From assembly GCA_035275105.1 (NCBI GenBank), contig DATENL010000375.1:1-17612 (forward strand): 17,612 nucleotides of DNA, written 5' to 3'. Every line of letters begins with the position of its first letter. The first letter of the stretch is position 1. Both the position numbers and the translations under genes were made by a program. This document shows, in pieces, positions 7,644 through 14,966 of the stretch. This stretch comes from AC-37 sp035275105 (GTDB taxonomy: Bacteria; Actinomycetota; Thermoleophilia; Solirubrobacterales; Thermoleophilaceae). Below the pieces are notes generated by a model. It did not search any database, had not been told where the DNA came from, and worked only from the letters and a program-made list of their open reading frames with translations.

Positions 7644-8011
7644 GACCCGAGCCGGTCCATGACGCGGTCCTGGAGCGCGAGCATCTCGCCCCCGTCGGTC
7701 TCGTGGTCCATCCCGCACAGGTGGAGCACCCCGTGGACGACGACCTCGACGACGTCGTGCGAGCGCTCCGGGCAGACGATCACGTCGCCGAGCTCGCGCG
7801 GACCGGCCGCGGGGCCCGCGCCGTCGATCGGGAACGAGAGCACGTCGGTCGGCTCGTCACGGCCGCGGTGCTCGCGGTTGAGGCCGCGGATCTCGTCCTC
7901 GGAGACGAGCCTGATCGAGAGGTGCCCGTCCGCCACTCCGGCGGCGTCGAGCGCGGCGGCGGCGGCGGCGCCGAGCGCCGGGTCGCCCTCGATCTCGATC
8001 TCGACCGCTAT
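7640..8011 (-). CDS. ybeY: Endoribonuclease YbeY (16S rRNA maturation), non-standard start
   Basis: YbeY is a zinc-dependent RNase in rRNA maturation and ribosome quality control. The signature HGVLHLCGMDH, with its three metal-binding histidines, lies near the C-terminus, and LNREHRGRDEPTDVLSFP is the family core. The only ATG/GTG/TTG in this frame is GTG 7936, giving 98 residues. The frame continues upstream without a stop and encodes VEIEIEGDPAL, then an Ala-rich run, resembling the first strand and helix of YbeY. I therefore extend it to ATA 8011, which overlaps the phoH TAG as ATAG and gives 123 residues. This start is an inference; 7936 is the conventional fallback. Even extended it is shorter than the usual ~150. 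A run of GCC codons at about 7945-7970 encodes the alanines. Confidence 0.85.
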   Translation of the reverse strand: MAVEIEIEGDPALGAAAAAALDAAGVADGHLSIRLVSEDEIRGLNREHRGRDEPTDVLSFPIDGAGPAAGPRELGDVIVCPERSHDVVEVVVHGVLHLCGMDHETDGGEMLALQDRVMDRLGS

Positions 8012-8961
8012 GACCGCTGCTCGCGCGACGAGTAATCGTCGTAGGCGGCAACGATCCGCTGCACGAGCTTGTGGCGGACCACGTCCTCACCGCCGAAGCG
8101 CACGAACTCGATCCCGTCGACCGTGCCGAGGATGTCGCCGATCACCACGAGGCCCGATCGCTGACCGCTGTCGAGGTCGATCTGCGTCACGTCGCCGGTC
8201 ACGACCATCTTCGAGTTGAAGCCGAGCCGCGTGAGGAACATCTTCATCTGCTCGGGCGACGTGTTCTGCGCCTCGTCGAGGATCACGAAGGAGTCATTCA
8301 GGGTCCGGCCCCTCATGAACGCCAGCGGGGCGATCTCGATCGCCCCGCGCTCCAGGTACTGGTTCACGCGCTCCGGCTCGAGCATGTCGTAGAGGGCGTC
8401 GAAGAGCGGGCGCAGGTACGGGTCTACCTTCGCCATCAGGTCGCCGGGCAGGAAGCCGAGCCGCTCGCCCGCCTCGACCGCGGGGCGCGTGAGCACGATC
8501 CGGTTGACCTCGCGGCGCGACAGCGCCGCGACCGCCATCGCCACGGCGAGGAACGACTTGCCGGTGCCGGCCGGGCCGATCCCGACCGTGATGGTCTGCT
8601 GCCGGATCGCGTCCACGTAGCGCTTCTGGTTCACGGTCTTCGGCGCGACCCGCTTGCCGCGGTGGCGCCAGACGACGTCCTCGAGGATGCGGCTGGGGCT
8701 CTCGTGGTGGTCGAGCGCGTCGGCGATCGCGTCGATCGTGCCCGGCGCGATCTCGTGCCCCTGGCGGACGAGGTCGGACAGCTCGCGCACCACGGTCTCG
8801 GCCATCGCGACCTCGCCCTCGGCGCCGTCGAGCGTCAGCACGTTGCCGCGCAGGAAGACGTCGCAGTCGAGGTGGCCCTCGAGGGTCTTCATGATCGTGT
8901 CGCTCGGGCCCGCGAGCTCGCTCGCGACCTCGTTGGGGAGCTCCAGCTGCGTTCGCGGCAT
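8008..8961 (-). CDS. phoH: PhoH family ATPase
   Basis: A 317-residue PhoH-like P-loop protein, usual length for the family. Residues 1-95 are the small N-terminal nucleic-acid-binding-like region, APKTVNQKRYVDAI (106-119) leads into Walker A GPAGTGKS (129-136), and TRPAVEAGERLGFLPGDL (158-175), Walker B VILDEAQN (226-233) and TGDVTQID (255-262) are all diagnostic. PhoH proteins are thought to act in RNA metabolism; their neighbour YbeY supports this. The ATG at 8961 lies 6 bases after a TAGAAT box with no Shine-Dalgarno, so a leaderless operon mRNA phoH-ybeY-era is likely. It diverges from the second AftB-like gene. Confidence 0.95.
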   Translation of the reverse strand: MPRTQLELPNEVASELAGPSDTIMKTLEGHLDCDVFLRGNVLTLDGAEGEVAMAETVVRELSDLVRQGHEIAPGTIDAIADALDHHESPSRILEDVVWRHRGKRVAPKTVNQKRYVDAIRQQTITVGIGPAGTGKSFLAVAMAVAALSRREVNRIVLTRPAVEAGERLGFLPGDLMAKVDPYLRPLFDALYDMLEPERVNQYLERGAIEIAPLAFMRGRTLNDSFVILDEAQNTSPEQMKMFLTRLGFNSKMVVTGDVTQIDLDSGQRSGLVVIGDILGTVDGIEFVRFGGEDVVRHKLVQRIVAAYDDYSSREQRS

Positions 8962-8967
8962 GAACGG

Positions 8968-8973
8968 ATTCTA
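8968..8973 (-). promoter_or_regulatory. -10 box of the phoH-ybeY-era operon
   Basis: TAGAAT on the minus strand, followed by 6 bases and the phoH ATG. This is the best match to the -10 consensus in the window and implies transcription starting at or beside the start codon. No convincing -35 hexamer was found at 16-18 bases upstream. Confidence 0.65.
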
Positions 8974-9002
8974 GGGCTGGCGCACTGGCCGCCGGGGCCG
9001 AA

Positions 9003-9008
9003 TACGCT
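9003..9008 (+). promoter_or_regulatory. -10 box for AftB-like gene 2
   Basis: TACGCT (TANNNT) is followed by 6 bases and ATG 9015, in the 53-base divergent gap shared with phoH. The rest of the gap is GC-rich and shows no Shine-Dalgarno or other clear signal. Confidence 0.5.
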
Positions 9009-9014
9009 CGCGCG

Positions 9015-10505
9015 ATGCGGGGGCAGCGGGGACGCGACGTCGCACTGGTCGCAGGTGCGGGCCTGGCGATGCTCGCGATCCTCGTCGCCGTTCGTGACGG
9101 AATCACGGACGACGGCTACATCACGCTCGCCTACGCGAAGAACCTCGCGCTCCACCTCCACTGGGGGCTGATTCCGCAGGAGACCGCCAACACGGCGACC
9201 TCACCGCTCAACGTGCTCCTGCTCGGGGCGATCACCGCGGTCACGCGCGTGAGCGGCGACGCCCACCCGGTGATCGCGCTCGCCGTGCTGTCGGTGGGCC
9301 TCGCGATGGTGCTGGCATGGGGCTGGCTCCGCATCGCCCGCGCGCTGGAGCTCCCCTTCTGGTCGGCCGTGGCGGGCACGGCGCTCGTGATCGTCGACCC
9401 GTTCCTGCTGTCGTCGATCGGCCTCGAGGTCCTGCTGATCGCGGCCCTGCTGATCGTGATGATGGCCGCGGCGGTCGAGGAGCGGCCGGCGCTCTTCGGG
9501 GTCGTCGTGGGGCTGGCCCTGCTCGCGCGCCTCGACATGATCCTGTTCGCGCTCCTGATCGCCGCCGCGGCGCCGGCGCTCCGCGCGCGCTGGTTGCGGA
9601 TCGCGAGCGCGGCCCTCCTGACCTGCGGGCCGTGGTTCCTGCTCAGCTGGATCGCGCTCGGCTCGGCGATCCCGGACACGCTCGTGATCAAGCTCGCGAC
9701 GCGCAGCGGCTGGGGAGGCTGGAGCTACCTGACCGGCCCCGGGATGTACGCGGAGACGTGGCCCGCGGCGGCGATCGTGACGTTCGCCCCCGCCGCGCTG
9801 GGGGCGGTGCTGCTCGGCTGGTGGATCGCCACCCGCGGCTGGCGATCCAGCCCGCGGCTCGTTGTGCCCGCGGCCGTCGGGGTCGGCGGCCTCGTCTACT
9901 ACGCCGTCTACTCGGCCCTGAACCTTGATCCGTTCCACTGGTACTACGTGCCGCCGACCGTGGCGCTCACCACGTTCCTGGTCATCGGCGCCGGCGTGCT
10001 CGCCGAGCGCGCCGGCCCCGTCGCCGGGCGGTTGCGCCCCGGGGCGACGGCCGCCACCCTCGCGCTGCTCTTCGTGGTCGCGAGGCTGGCGGTCGACGTC
10101 GCCCACGGCCTGCCGTGGGGCGACCCGCTGGTCTCGACCAACTGGGCGACCCCGGGCGAGTACGCGCGGGTCGGGAGCGAGCTGCGGGCGCGGGTCCGCG
10201 GCGCGACCGTCGCCGGTCCGGGCGAGATCGGCGCGCTCGCCTACTTCTGCGACTGCCCGATCGTCGACGAGTTCTCGGACCGCGGGCGGGCGGCCGAGCT
10301 GATCGACGACGCGATCGGCCCGAAGAGCAACCTCGCGAAGCGGTGGCTGCTCAAGCTCAACTACGCCTGGTGGGACGCGGACGAGCCGCGGCCGGTCGCT
10401 TACCGGCTGCGATACGACCTCGGCCCGTCGCCGCGGCGGGACTCGTGGCAGGTCTCGACCCGCTGGCAGGGGACCGGGCACCTCACGCTGCTGCGGGTGC
10501 GCTGA
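9015..10505 (+). CDS. AftB-like GT-C membrane glycosyltransferase, paralog 2
   Basis: A 496-residue paralog of the protein at 5223, colinear over its length. It has the same TDD motif (31-33) with a Gly instead of Ala after it, the same following 31 residues (35-65), many membrane segments, PFHWYYVPP in place of PYHWYYIPP, and the C-terminal GPGEIGALAYFCDCPIVDEF. The role should be transfer of a lipid-phosphate-linked pentose or hexose to a surface glycan. Divergence outside the conserved block suggests the two copies act on different acceptors or linkages. ATG 9015 is six bases after a TACGCT box. A methyltransferase gene follows 21 bases downstream on the same strand. Confidence 0.83.
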   Translation: MRGQRGRDVALVAGAGLAMLAILVAVRDGITDDGYITLAYAKNLALHLHWGLIPQETANTATSPLNVLLLGAITAVTRVSGDAHPVIALAVLSVGLAMVLAWGWLRIARALELPFWSAVAGTALVIVDPFLLSSIGLEVLLIAALLIVMMAAAVEERPALFGVVVGLALLARLDMILFALLIAAAAPALRARWLRIASAALLTCGPWFLLSWIALGSAIPDTLVIKLATRSGWGGWSYLTGPGMYAETWPAAAIVTFAPAALGAVLLGWWIATRGWRSSPRLVVPAAVGVGGLVYYAVYSALNLDPFHWYYVPPTVALTTFLVIGAGVLAERAGPVAGRLRPGATAATLALLFVVARLAVDVAHGLPWGDPLVSTNWATPGEYARVGSELRARVRGATVAGPGEIGALAYFCDCPIVDEFSDRGRAAELIDDAIGPKSNLAKRWLLKLNYAWWDADEPRPVAYRLRYDLGPSPRRDSWQVSTRWQGTGHLTLLRVR

Positions 10506-10526
10506 CCGTGGTGCGAACATCTCCGC

Positions 10527-11288
10527 GTGGGCCTCGGGGTCAACCTGCGGGAGCGGCGGCGCTTCTACAAGAACCGGACGATGCGGGAGCTCGTCGAGGC
10601 TCTGCGCTGGGTGGTGCTGCGGCGCGACGCGCCCGACATCGCGCACATCGCCTTCTACGACGAGATCACCGAAGGGCCCGTGCAGCGCGACGAGGCGCTC
10701 TTCCTGCACGGCCTCGTCCGTGTCATCCGGCCGGCGACCGTGGTGGAGATCGGCTTCTACCACGGCGTCAGCGCATACAACTTCCTGAGCGCGATGGACG
10801 CCGACGCGCGCCTCTACGCGTTCGACGTGGACCCGATCTGCGACGAGGTCGCCCGGCGGCGCTTCGGCCACGAGCCGCGCCTCGTCTTCCGTCGTCGCGC
10901 GCAGCAGGACCTGACGCCCGACGACGTGGACGGCCGGCCGGTGGACCTGGTGTTCGTCGACGGAGCCCACGACCTCGAGCTCAACCGGCGGACGTTCGAG
11001 CGCCTACTGGGGATGCTCGCCCCGGGCGCCGTCGTCGCGATCCACGACACGGGCACGGTGGCGCGCCGGTGGACGCCCGACTCGCTCCAGCGTCAGATCC
11101 CGCCCGAACGCTGGATCGGCGACTCCTACGAGCACCAGCCGGGCGAGCGCGCGTTCGTCAACTGGGTGCTCGACGAGCACCCGGAGTTCGCACAGATCCA
11201 CCTGCACACCGACCGCACCCCGCGGGCCGGGCTCACGCTGCTCCAGCGCTCCGGGCCGCTGCCGCGGCCAGCAGCTTCTCCGCCGTAG
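10527..11288 (+). CDS. Class I SAM-dependent methyltransferase (Methyltransf_24-like)
   Basis: A 253-residue protein with a Rossmann methyltransferase core. VVEIGFYHGVSAYNFL (72-87) is a variant of the SAM-binding motif I (E-x-G-x-x-x-G), RLYAFDVDP (95-103) ends in the acidic ribose-binding residue, and VDLVFVDGAHDLELNRRTF (139-157) plus LLGMLAPGAVVAIHDTG matches the Methyltransf_24 pattern seen in sugar and natural-product O-methyltransferases. A role in capping or decorating the glycan is an inference from context. GTG 10527 is chosen because the frame upstream is occupied by the AftB-like gene. The last 56 bases overlap the convergent glf gene. Confidence 0.85.
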   Translation: MGLGVNLRERRRFYKNRTMRELVEALRWVVLRRDAPDIAHIAFYDEITEGPVQRDEALFLHGLVRVIRPATVVEIGFYHGVSAYNFLSAMDADARLYAFDVDPICDEVARRRFGHEPRLVFRRRAQQDLTPDDVDGRPVDLVFVDGAHDLELNRRTFERLLGMLAPGAVVAIHDTGTVARRWTPDSLQRQIPPERWIGDSYEHQPGERAFVNWVLDEHPEFAQIHLHTDRTPRAGLTLLQRSGPLPRPAASPP

Positions 11289-12378
11289 ACAGCGCCTGGC
11301 CCACCACCTGGTCCATGTTCAGGTACTGGTAGCGCGCGAGGCGGCCCACGAACGTGACGTCGGGCAGCTCCGCCGCCAGCGCCTCGTAGCGCTTGTACAG
11401 CGCGCGCGTCTCGTCGTTCGGGATCGGGTAGTAGGGGTCGCCCTCGGCGCGCGGGAACTCGACGGCGAGCGTGGTCGAGTCGTGGGGCGCCTGGCCGTTG
11501 ATCTGGCGAAACTCGGTGATGCGGGTGTAGGGGACGTCCTCGCTCGGCTCGTTGATCGAGCCGGCGGGCTGGAGATAGCCGCCGTCGGGCGTCGGCTCGT
11601 TGCGCAGCTCCCACTCGAGCGAGCGGTACGGCAGGGCGCCGAAGCGGAAGTCGAAGTACCTGTCGACGGGCCCCGTGTAGACCAGGTGGCCGTGGTCGAT
11701 CTCGTCGGCCACCTCCCAGTAGTCGGTCTCGAGGCTGACCTCGATCAGGGGGTGGTCGAGGATCCGCTCGAACATCCTCGTGTACCCCTCCGCCGGGATC
11801 TTCTGAAAGCTGTCGGTGAAGTAGCGGTCGTCCACGTTGGTGCGGATCGGGATCCGCGCGCACACCGACGCGGCCAGCTCCGACGGATCGCGCTGCCACT
11901 GCTTGCGCGTGTAGCCGCGGAAGAACTTCTCGTATAGCTCGCGGCCCACCTTGGCCACCACCACGTCCTCGCTGTTGCGGACGTAGTCGACGTCCTCGGC
12001 GCGCTCGGCCAGGAAGCGCTCCATGTCCTCGTCGGTCGCGAGCTCGAGCCCGTAGAGCTCGTTGACGGTCGTGCGGTTGATCGGCATCGGCACGAGCATC
12101 CCGTCGACGCGGGCGAGCACGCGGTGCTCGTACGGGCGCCAGTCCGTGAAGCGCGACAGGTAGGCCACGACCTTGTCGGAGTTCGTGTGGAAGATGTGCG
12201 GGCCGTACGCGTGGCACAGCACGCCGTGCTCGTCGTGGTAGTCGTAGGCGTTGCCCGCGATGTGGCTGCGGCGGTCGATCACCAGCACGCGGTGGCCGGC
12301 CTCCGTGGCCAGCCGCTCGGCCATCACGGAGCCCGCGTAGCCCGCGCCGACGACCAGCGTGTCGTAGCGATCCCCCAT
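11233..12378 (-). CDS. glf: UDP-galactopyranose mutase
   Basis: A 381-residue flavoenzyme that converts UDP-galactopyranose to UDP-galactofuranose, the donor for galactofuranose-containing glycans. The N-terminus has the FAD-binding VVGAGYAGSVMAERL with VIDRR, then HIAGNAYDYHDEHGVLCHAY and GPHIFHTN, all typical of bacterial UGM. Later come VYTGPVDRYFDFRFGALPYR, SLEWELR and a C-terminal VTFVGRLARYQYLNMDQVVG that completes the flavin site. Length fits the bacterial family (about 370-390). ATG 12378 is 10 bases after the stop of the GT4 gene, so the two are cotranscribed. The longer frame to 12525 lies inside that gene. The start codon sits in a perfect stem-loop. Confidence 0.96.
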   Translation of the reverse strand: MGDRYDTLVVGAGYAGSVMAERLATEAGHRVLVIDRRSHIAGNAYDYHDEHGVLCHAYGPHIFHTNSDKVVAYLSRFTDWRPYEHRVLARVDGMLVPMPINRTTVNELYGLELATDEDMERFLAERAEDVDYVRNSEDVVVAKVGRELYEKFFRGYTRKQWQRDPSELAASVCARIPIRTNVDDRYFTDSFQKIPAEGYTRMFERILDHPLIEVSLETDYWEVADEIDHGHLVYTGPVDRYFDFRFGALPYRSLEWELRNEPTPDGGYLQPAGSINEPSEDVPYTRITEFRQINGQAPHDSTTLAVEFPRAEGDPYYPIPNDETRALYKRYEALAAELPDVTFVGRLARYQYLNMDQVVGQALSTAEKLLAAAAARSAGAA

Positions 12379-12390
12379 TTGCGGGGGATC
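12369..12390 (-). promoter_or_regulatory. Stem-loop enclosing the glf start codon
   Basis: Exact 8-base arms GATCCCCC (minus, 12390-12383) and GGGGGATC (12376-12369) enclose a six-base loop. The first two bases of the glf ATG are in the loop and the third is in the stem. The UGA stop of the upstream GT4 gene overlaps the 5' arm. In mRNA this would be a strong hairpin over the initiation site, which a ribosome finishing the upstream gene could open. The structure is visible; regulation is inferred. Confidence 0.5.
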
Positions 12391-13837
12391 AGGGTAGGGG
12401 GTCGGCGGCGGGCGAAGCGCCGCCAGCCGCCCGGTAGGCGCCGTAGATGGCGCGCACGTGGTCGTCCATCGCCGGAACGACGCGGTCGCGTGCGGCCACC
12501 GTGCTGCGGTGCATGTCGACCACACGCTCGGGCTCGGTGATCAGCGTGGCCATCACCTCGGCGAGCCCCTCGCCCGAGCAGGAGTGGTTGTGCCAGGCGG
12601 TCTCGCCCTCCCGCGCGTACTCCACGATCCCGCCGAGCGGGTTCGCGATCAGCGGGATCCCCTTGGCGACCATCTCGAGCCCCGTGTATCCCAGGGCCTC
12701 CTCCCAGATCGAGGGCATGATCCCCACGTCGACGGCGTCGAGGATCGAGTCGAGCTCGCCCGGCGGGTACATCTCGGGCAGCTCGACGCCCTCGAACGAC
12801 TCGAGCTCGGCGCGCACGTCGCCGTGGATCCCGCCGTACACGAGCAGCCGGAAGCGGCCCTCGAGCCCGGTCTCCCTGAGTTCGCGTAGCGCGCCCACGA
12901 TCACGTTCGAGCCCTTGGTCGGCGAGGCGCAGCCGCCGAGCGTCGTGAAGGTCAGCGTGTCGGGCGGCGACCCGAGCGAGCGCGGCCTCAGGCGCTCGAT
13001 GTGCGCGAGCGTGAACGGGAAGGTGGTCATGCGCTCGGGCGCGACGCCGCGGGCGCGGTAGATCTCGCCCACCCGCGGCGACTGCGCCACGAGCCGGCCG
13101 ACGCGCCCCAGGCGCTCCACGTTCACGTCACGCCGCCGCTGGAACGCCGCGGGGCTCGTCTCGCCGGGCAGCGGCTCCTCCGCGTCGACCTTGCGCAGGC
13201 TCCAGTCCGTCACGCGCTCGGTCAGCCGGTCGAACCGGCGCGGCCAGCGATGGCCGCGCAGGCGGTGGCGCCAGATCGGGATGTCGTGCCTCAGCGTGTC
13301 CTCGACGAACGGCCGGCGCGACGCGGGCGCGCGGGCGTTCCGGACGGCGCAGTCCTCCCCCACGCGGAGCCGCGTGCAGATCTGCCCGTCGGCGTCGAAC
13401 AGCCGCAGTGTCGTGCACAGGGGCCCGTAGTCCTGGAGCGTCATCACGGTCGGCACGCCGGCGTCGGCAGCCACGTCGATCAGCGACGAAGGCAGGCAGA
13501 GGAGCTCCTGGAAGTGCACGACGTCGGGGCGGAACGAGCGAAGCACCGACCGGAAGGCCTCCTCGCTGCGCGGCTCGTCGACGTCGAGCGCTGGCCGCCG
13601 CGTGCCCAGCTCGAGCCCAGACACGATCGGGCCGTTCACGAGCTCGTACATCGCCACACCGCGGTTGCGCCAGCGCTTGACGCGGCTTCGCCTCGGCCTC
13701 GCGTAGTGGCGCCCGGCAAAGAAGTACGCCACCTCGTCGCCGCGCGCGACCTGAGCCGCCATCAGGTCGTCCGCGTAGTGGATCAGCCCACCGATCCGCC
13801 ACGGCCAAAAGCCCCAGCCAACGTGGAGGACGCGCAC
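12389..13837 (-). CDS. Glycosyltransferase family 4
   Basis: A 482-residue GT-B enzyme. MRVLHVGWGFWPWRIGGLIH is the N-terminal acceptor-domain start, HFQELLCLPSSLIDVAADAG and TVMTLQDYGPLC follow, and the C-terminal donor domain has TFTTLGGCASPTKGSN, LLVYGGIHGD and IMPSIWEEALGYTGLEMVAK, the E-x7-E region that holds the nucleotide-sugar phosphate. A charged insert of about 110 residues (roughly 140-250), including a Cys-containing ICTRLRVGEDCAVRN, separates the halves and makes the protein longer than the usual 380-420. GTG 13837 is 7 bases after a TACGAT box. It is cotranscribed with glf, so a galactofuranose-containing product is plausible; specificity is unproven. Confidence 0.88.
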   Translation of the reverse strand: MRVLHVGWGFWPWRIGGLIHYADDLMAAQVARGDEVAYFFAGRHYARPRRSRVKRWRNRGVAMYELVNGPIVSGLELGTRRPALDVDEPRSEEAFRSVLRSFRPDVVHFQELLCLPSSLIDVAADAGVPTVMTLQDYGPLCTTLRLFDADGQICTRLRVGEDCAVRNARAPASRRPFVEDTLRHDIPIWRHRLRGHRWPRRFDRLTERVTDWSLRKVDAEEPLPGETSPAAFQRRRDVNVERLGRVGRLVAQSPRVGEIYRARGVAPERMTTFPFTLAHIERLRPRSLGSPPDTLTFTTLGGCASPTKGSNVIVGALRELRETGLEGRFRLLVYGGIHGDVRAELESFEGVELPEMYPPGELDSILDAVDVGIMPSIWEEALGYTGLEMVAKGIPLIANPLGGIVEYAREGETAWHNHSCSGEGLAEVMATLITEPERVVDMHRSTVAARDRVVPAMDDHVRAIYGAYRAAGGASPAADPLP

Positions 13838-13844
13838 CCGGCCG

Positions 13845-13854
13845 ATCGTATAGT
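13845..13854. promoter_or_regulatory. Overlapping divergent -10 boxes between GT4 (-) and GT2 (+)
   Basis: On the plus strand TATAGT occupies 13849-13854, 14 bases before GTG 13869 and 2 before the alternative TTG 13857. On the minus strand TACGAT (13850-13845) ends 7 bases before GTG 13837. The two boxes overlap by two bases, so simultaneous use seems impossible. Confidence 0.55.
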
Positions 13855-13868
13855 CCTTGCGCGCTCAC

Positions 13869-14960
13869 GTGGCCGCCCTTCCGCGCGTATCGCTCCTGAT
13901 GCCGGTGCACGACCGCGCGCACCTGCTCGACCGCGTGCTCGGGAGCCTGGCCGACACGACGACCTACGACGACGTCGAGCTCGTGGCCGTCGACGACGGC
14001 TCGACCGACGGCAGCCGGGCGATCCTGCACCGCTGGGCCGCGGAGGGCCGGATTCCCGGCATGCGCGTGATCGAGGGCACGGAGCGGGGCGCGATCGCCT
14101 CGCTCAACACCGCCCTCGGCGCGGCGACCGGCGAGCTGTGCGTGCAGCTCGACGACGACGTGACGCTGGAGACCCGGGGCTGGGTCGAGCGGATGGTCGA
14201 GCTGATGACCTTCGACGACGCGGTGGGCGTGGTCACGGCCAAGGTCGTGCTCGACTCGGGCTACCTGCACTGCTGCGGCGTGAACGTCGTGAGCCCCTGG
14301 GGCTGGCACGAGCGCGGCACGCTGCCGGCGGAGCCGATCGGCAGGCGCCGGTGGCTCAACCGAACCGTCGAACGGCGCCGGGAGGGCGAGGGCGGGGACG
14401 TCGAGGACCGTGTCGCCGAGGTGGACTCGGGGATCGGCTGCTGCATGATGTACCGGCGCGACGACGCCCTCCGGGTGGGCGGATACGACCGCGAATGGGC
14501 CCCCGTGTGGTTCGACGACGTGGACCTGTGCCTGAAGATCCGCGAGCTCGGGCGCAAGGTCTTCTACACGCCGGAGGTGCGGGTGGTGCATCACTTCGGC
14601 GCCCGCCAGACGCCGCCCGCGCCGGGGTCGCGGTACGCCCCGCGCAACGTCGCGCGGGGCATCCGGCGCCGCCTGCACCGGCGCGCGCCGCACGTGGTCA
14701 CGCGCGCGGTCGAGGCGCGGCTGGGCGTGGACCTCGAGGGCAACTTCACGCGGGCACAGTGCCGCCTGCTCCGCCACCACCACCGCTACTGGCGCGAGAA
14801 GTGGGGCTGGGACGCGCGCAACCCGGACATGGCCGAGGTCGAGTCGCGCTTCGGCGGCACCGAGATCTGCTGGGCGACCGACCCCGAGCGGCGCGCGGCC
14901 GGCGAGCGGATCGCGGCGGCCTTCGAGGGCCGGCGCGCCGGGGGAGCCGTCGGTGCCTAG
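13869..14960 (+). CDS. GT2 family glycosyltransferase with conserved C-terminal extension, paralog 1
   Basis: A 363-residue enzyme. PRVSLLMPVHDRAHLLDRVL (5-24), VDDGSTDGS (41-49), LDDDV (94-98, DxD motif), SGIGCCMMYRRDDAL (187-201) and WFDDVDLC (214-221) form a complete GT-A domain. Residues 293-345 are an unusual tail with HHH (303-305), KWGWD, NPDM and TEICWATDP, shared with the paralog at 15431. GTG 13869 makes the N-terminus colinear with that paralog; a TTG at 13857 is possible but adds four unmatched residues. It would act on a nucleotide-sugar donor in the cytoplasm. The yqeY gene converges six bases downstream. Confidence 0.9.
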   Translation: MAALPRVSLLMPVHDRAHLLDRVLGSLADTTTYDDVELVAVDDGSTDGSRAILHRWAAEGRIPGMRVIEGTERGAIASLNTALGAATGELCVQLDDDVTLETRGWVERMVELMTFDDAVGVVTAKVVLDSGYLHCCGVNVVSPWGWHERGTLPAEPIGRRRWLNRTVERRREGEGGDVEDRVAEVDSGIGCCMMYRRDDALRVGGYDREWAPVWFDDVDLCLKIRELGRKVFYTPEVRVVHHFGARQTPPAPGSRYAPRNVARGIRRRLHRRAPHVVTRAVEARLGVDLEGNFTRAQCRLLRHHHRYWREKWGWDARNPDMAEVESRFGGTEICWATDPERRAAGERIAAAFEGRRAGGAVGA

Positions 14961-14966
14961 CCGCGA

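Noticed and set aside
7945..7970. GCC/GGC triplet run as a possible variable repeat
   Set aside because: Only about five uninterrupted units in an alanine-coding linker; ordinary for such GC content.
8974..9002. Possible hairpin or terminator in the phoH/AftB-like divergent gap
   Set aside because: GGCC-type pairings are short and imperfect, and a divergent gap needs no terminator.
8071..9171. Plus-strand open frame opposite phoH
   Set aside because: Antisense to a full-length PhoH with intact Walker motifs; the translation lacks any family feature.
9201..10970. Long minus-strand open frame (589 codons) opposite AftB-like gene 2 and the methyltransferase
   Set aside because: Spans two real plus-strand genes, has no recognisable motif and a skewed Arg/Val/Asp/Glu/His composition.
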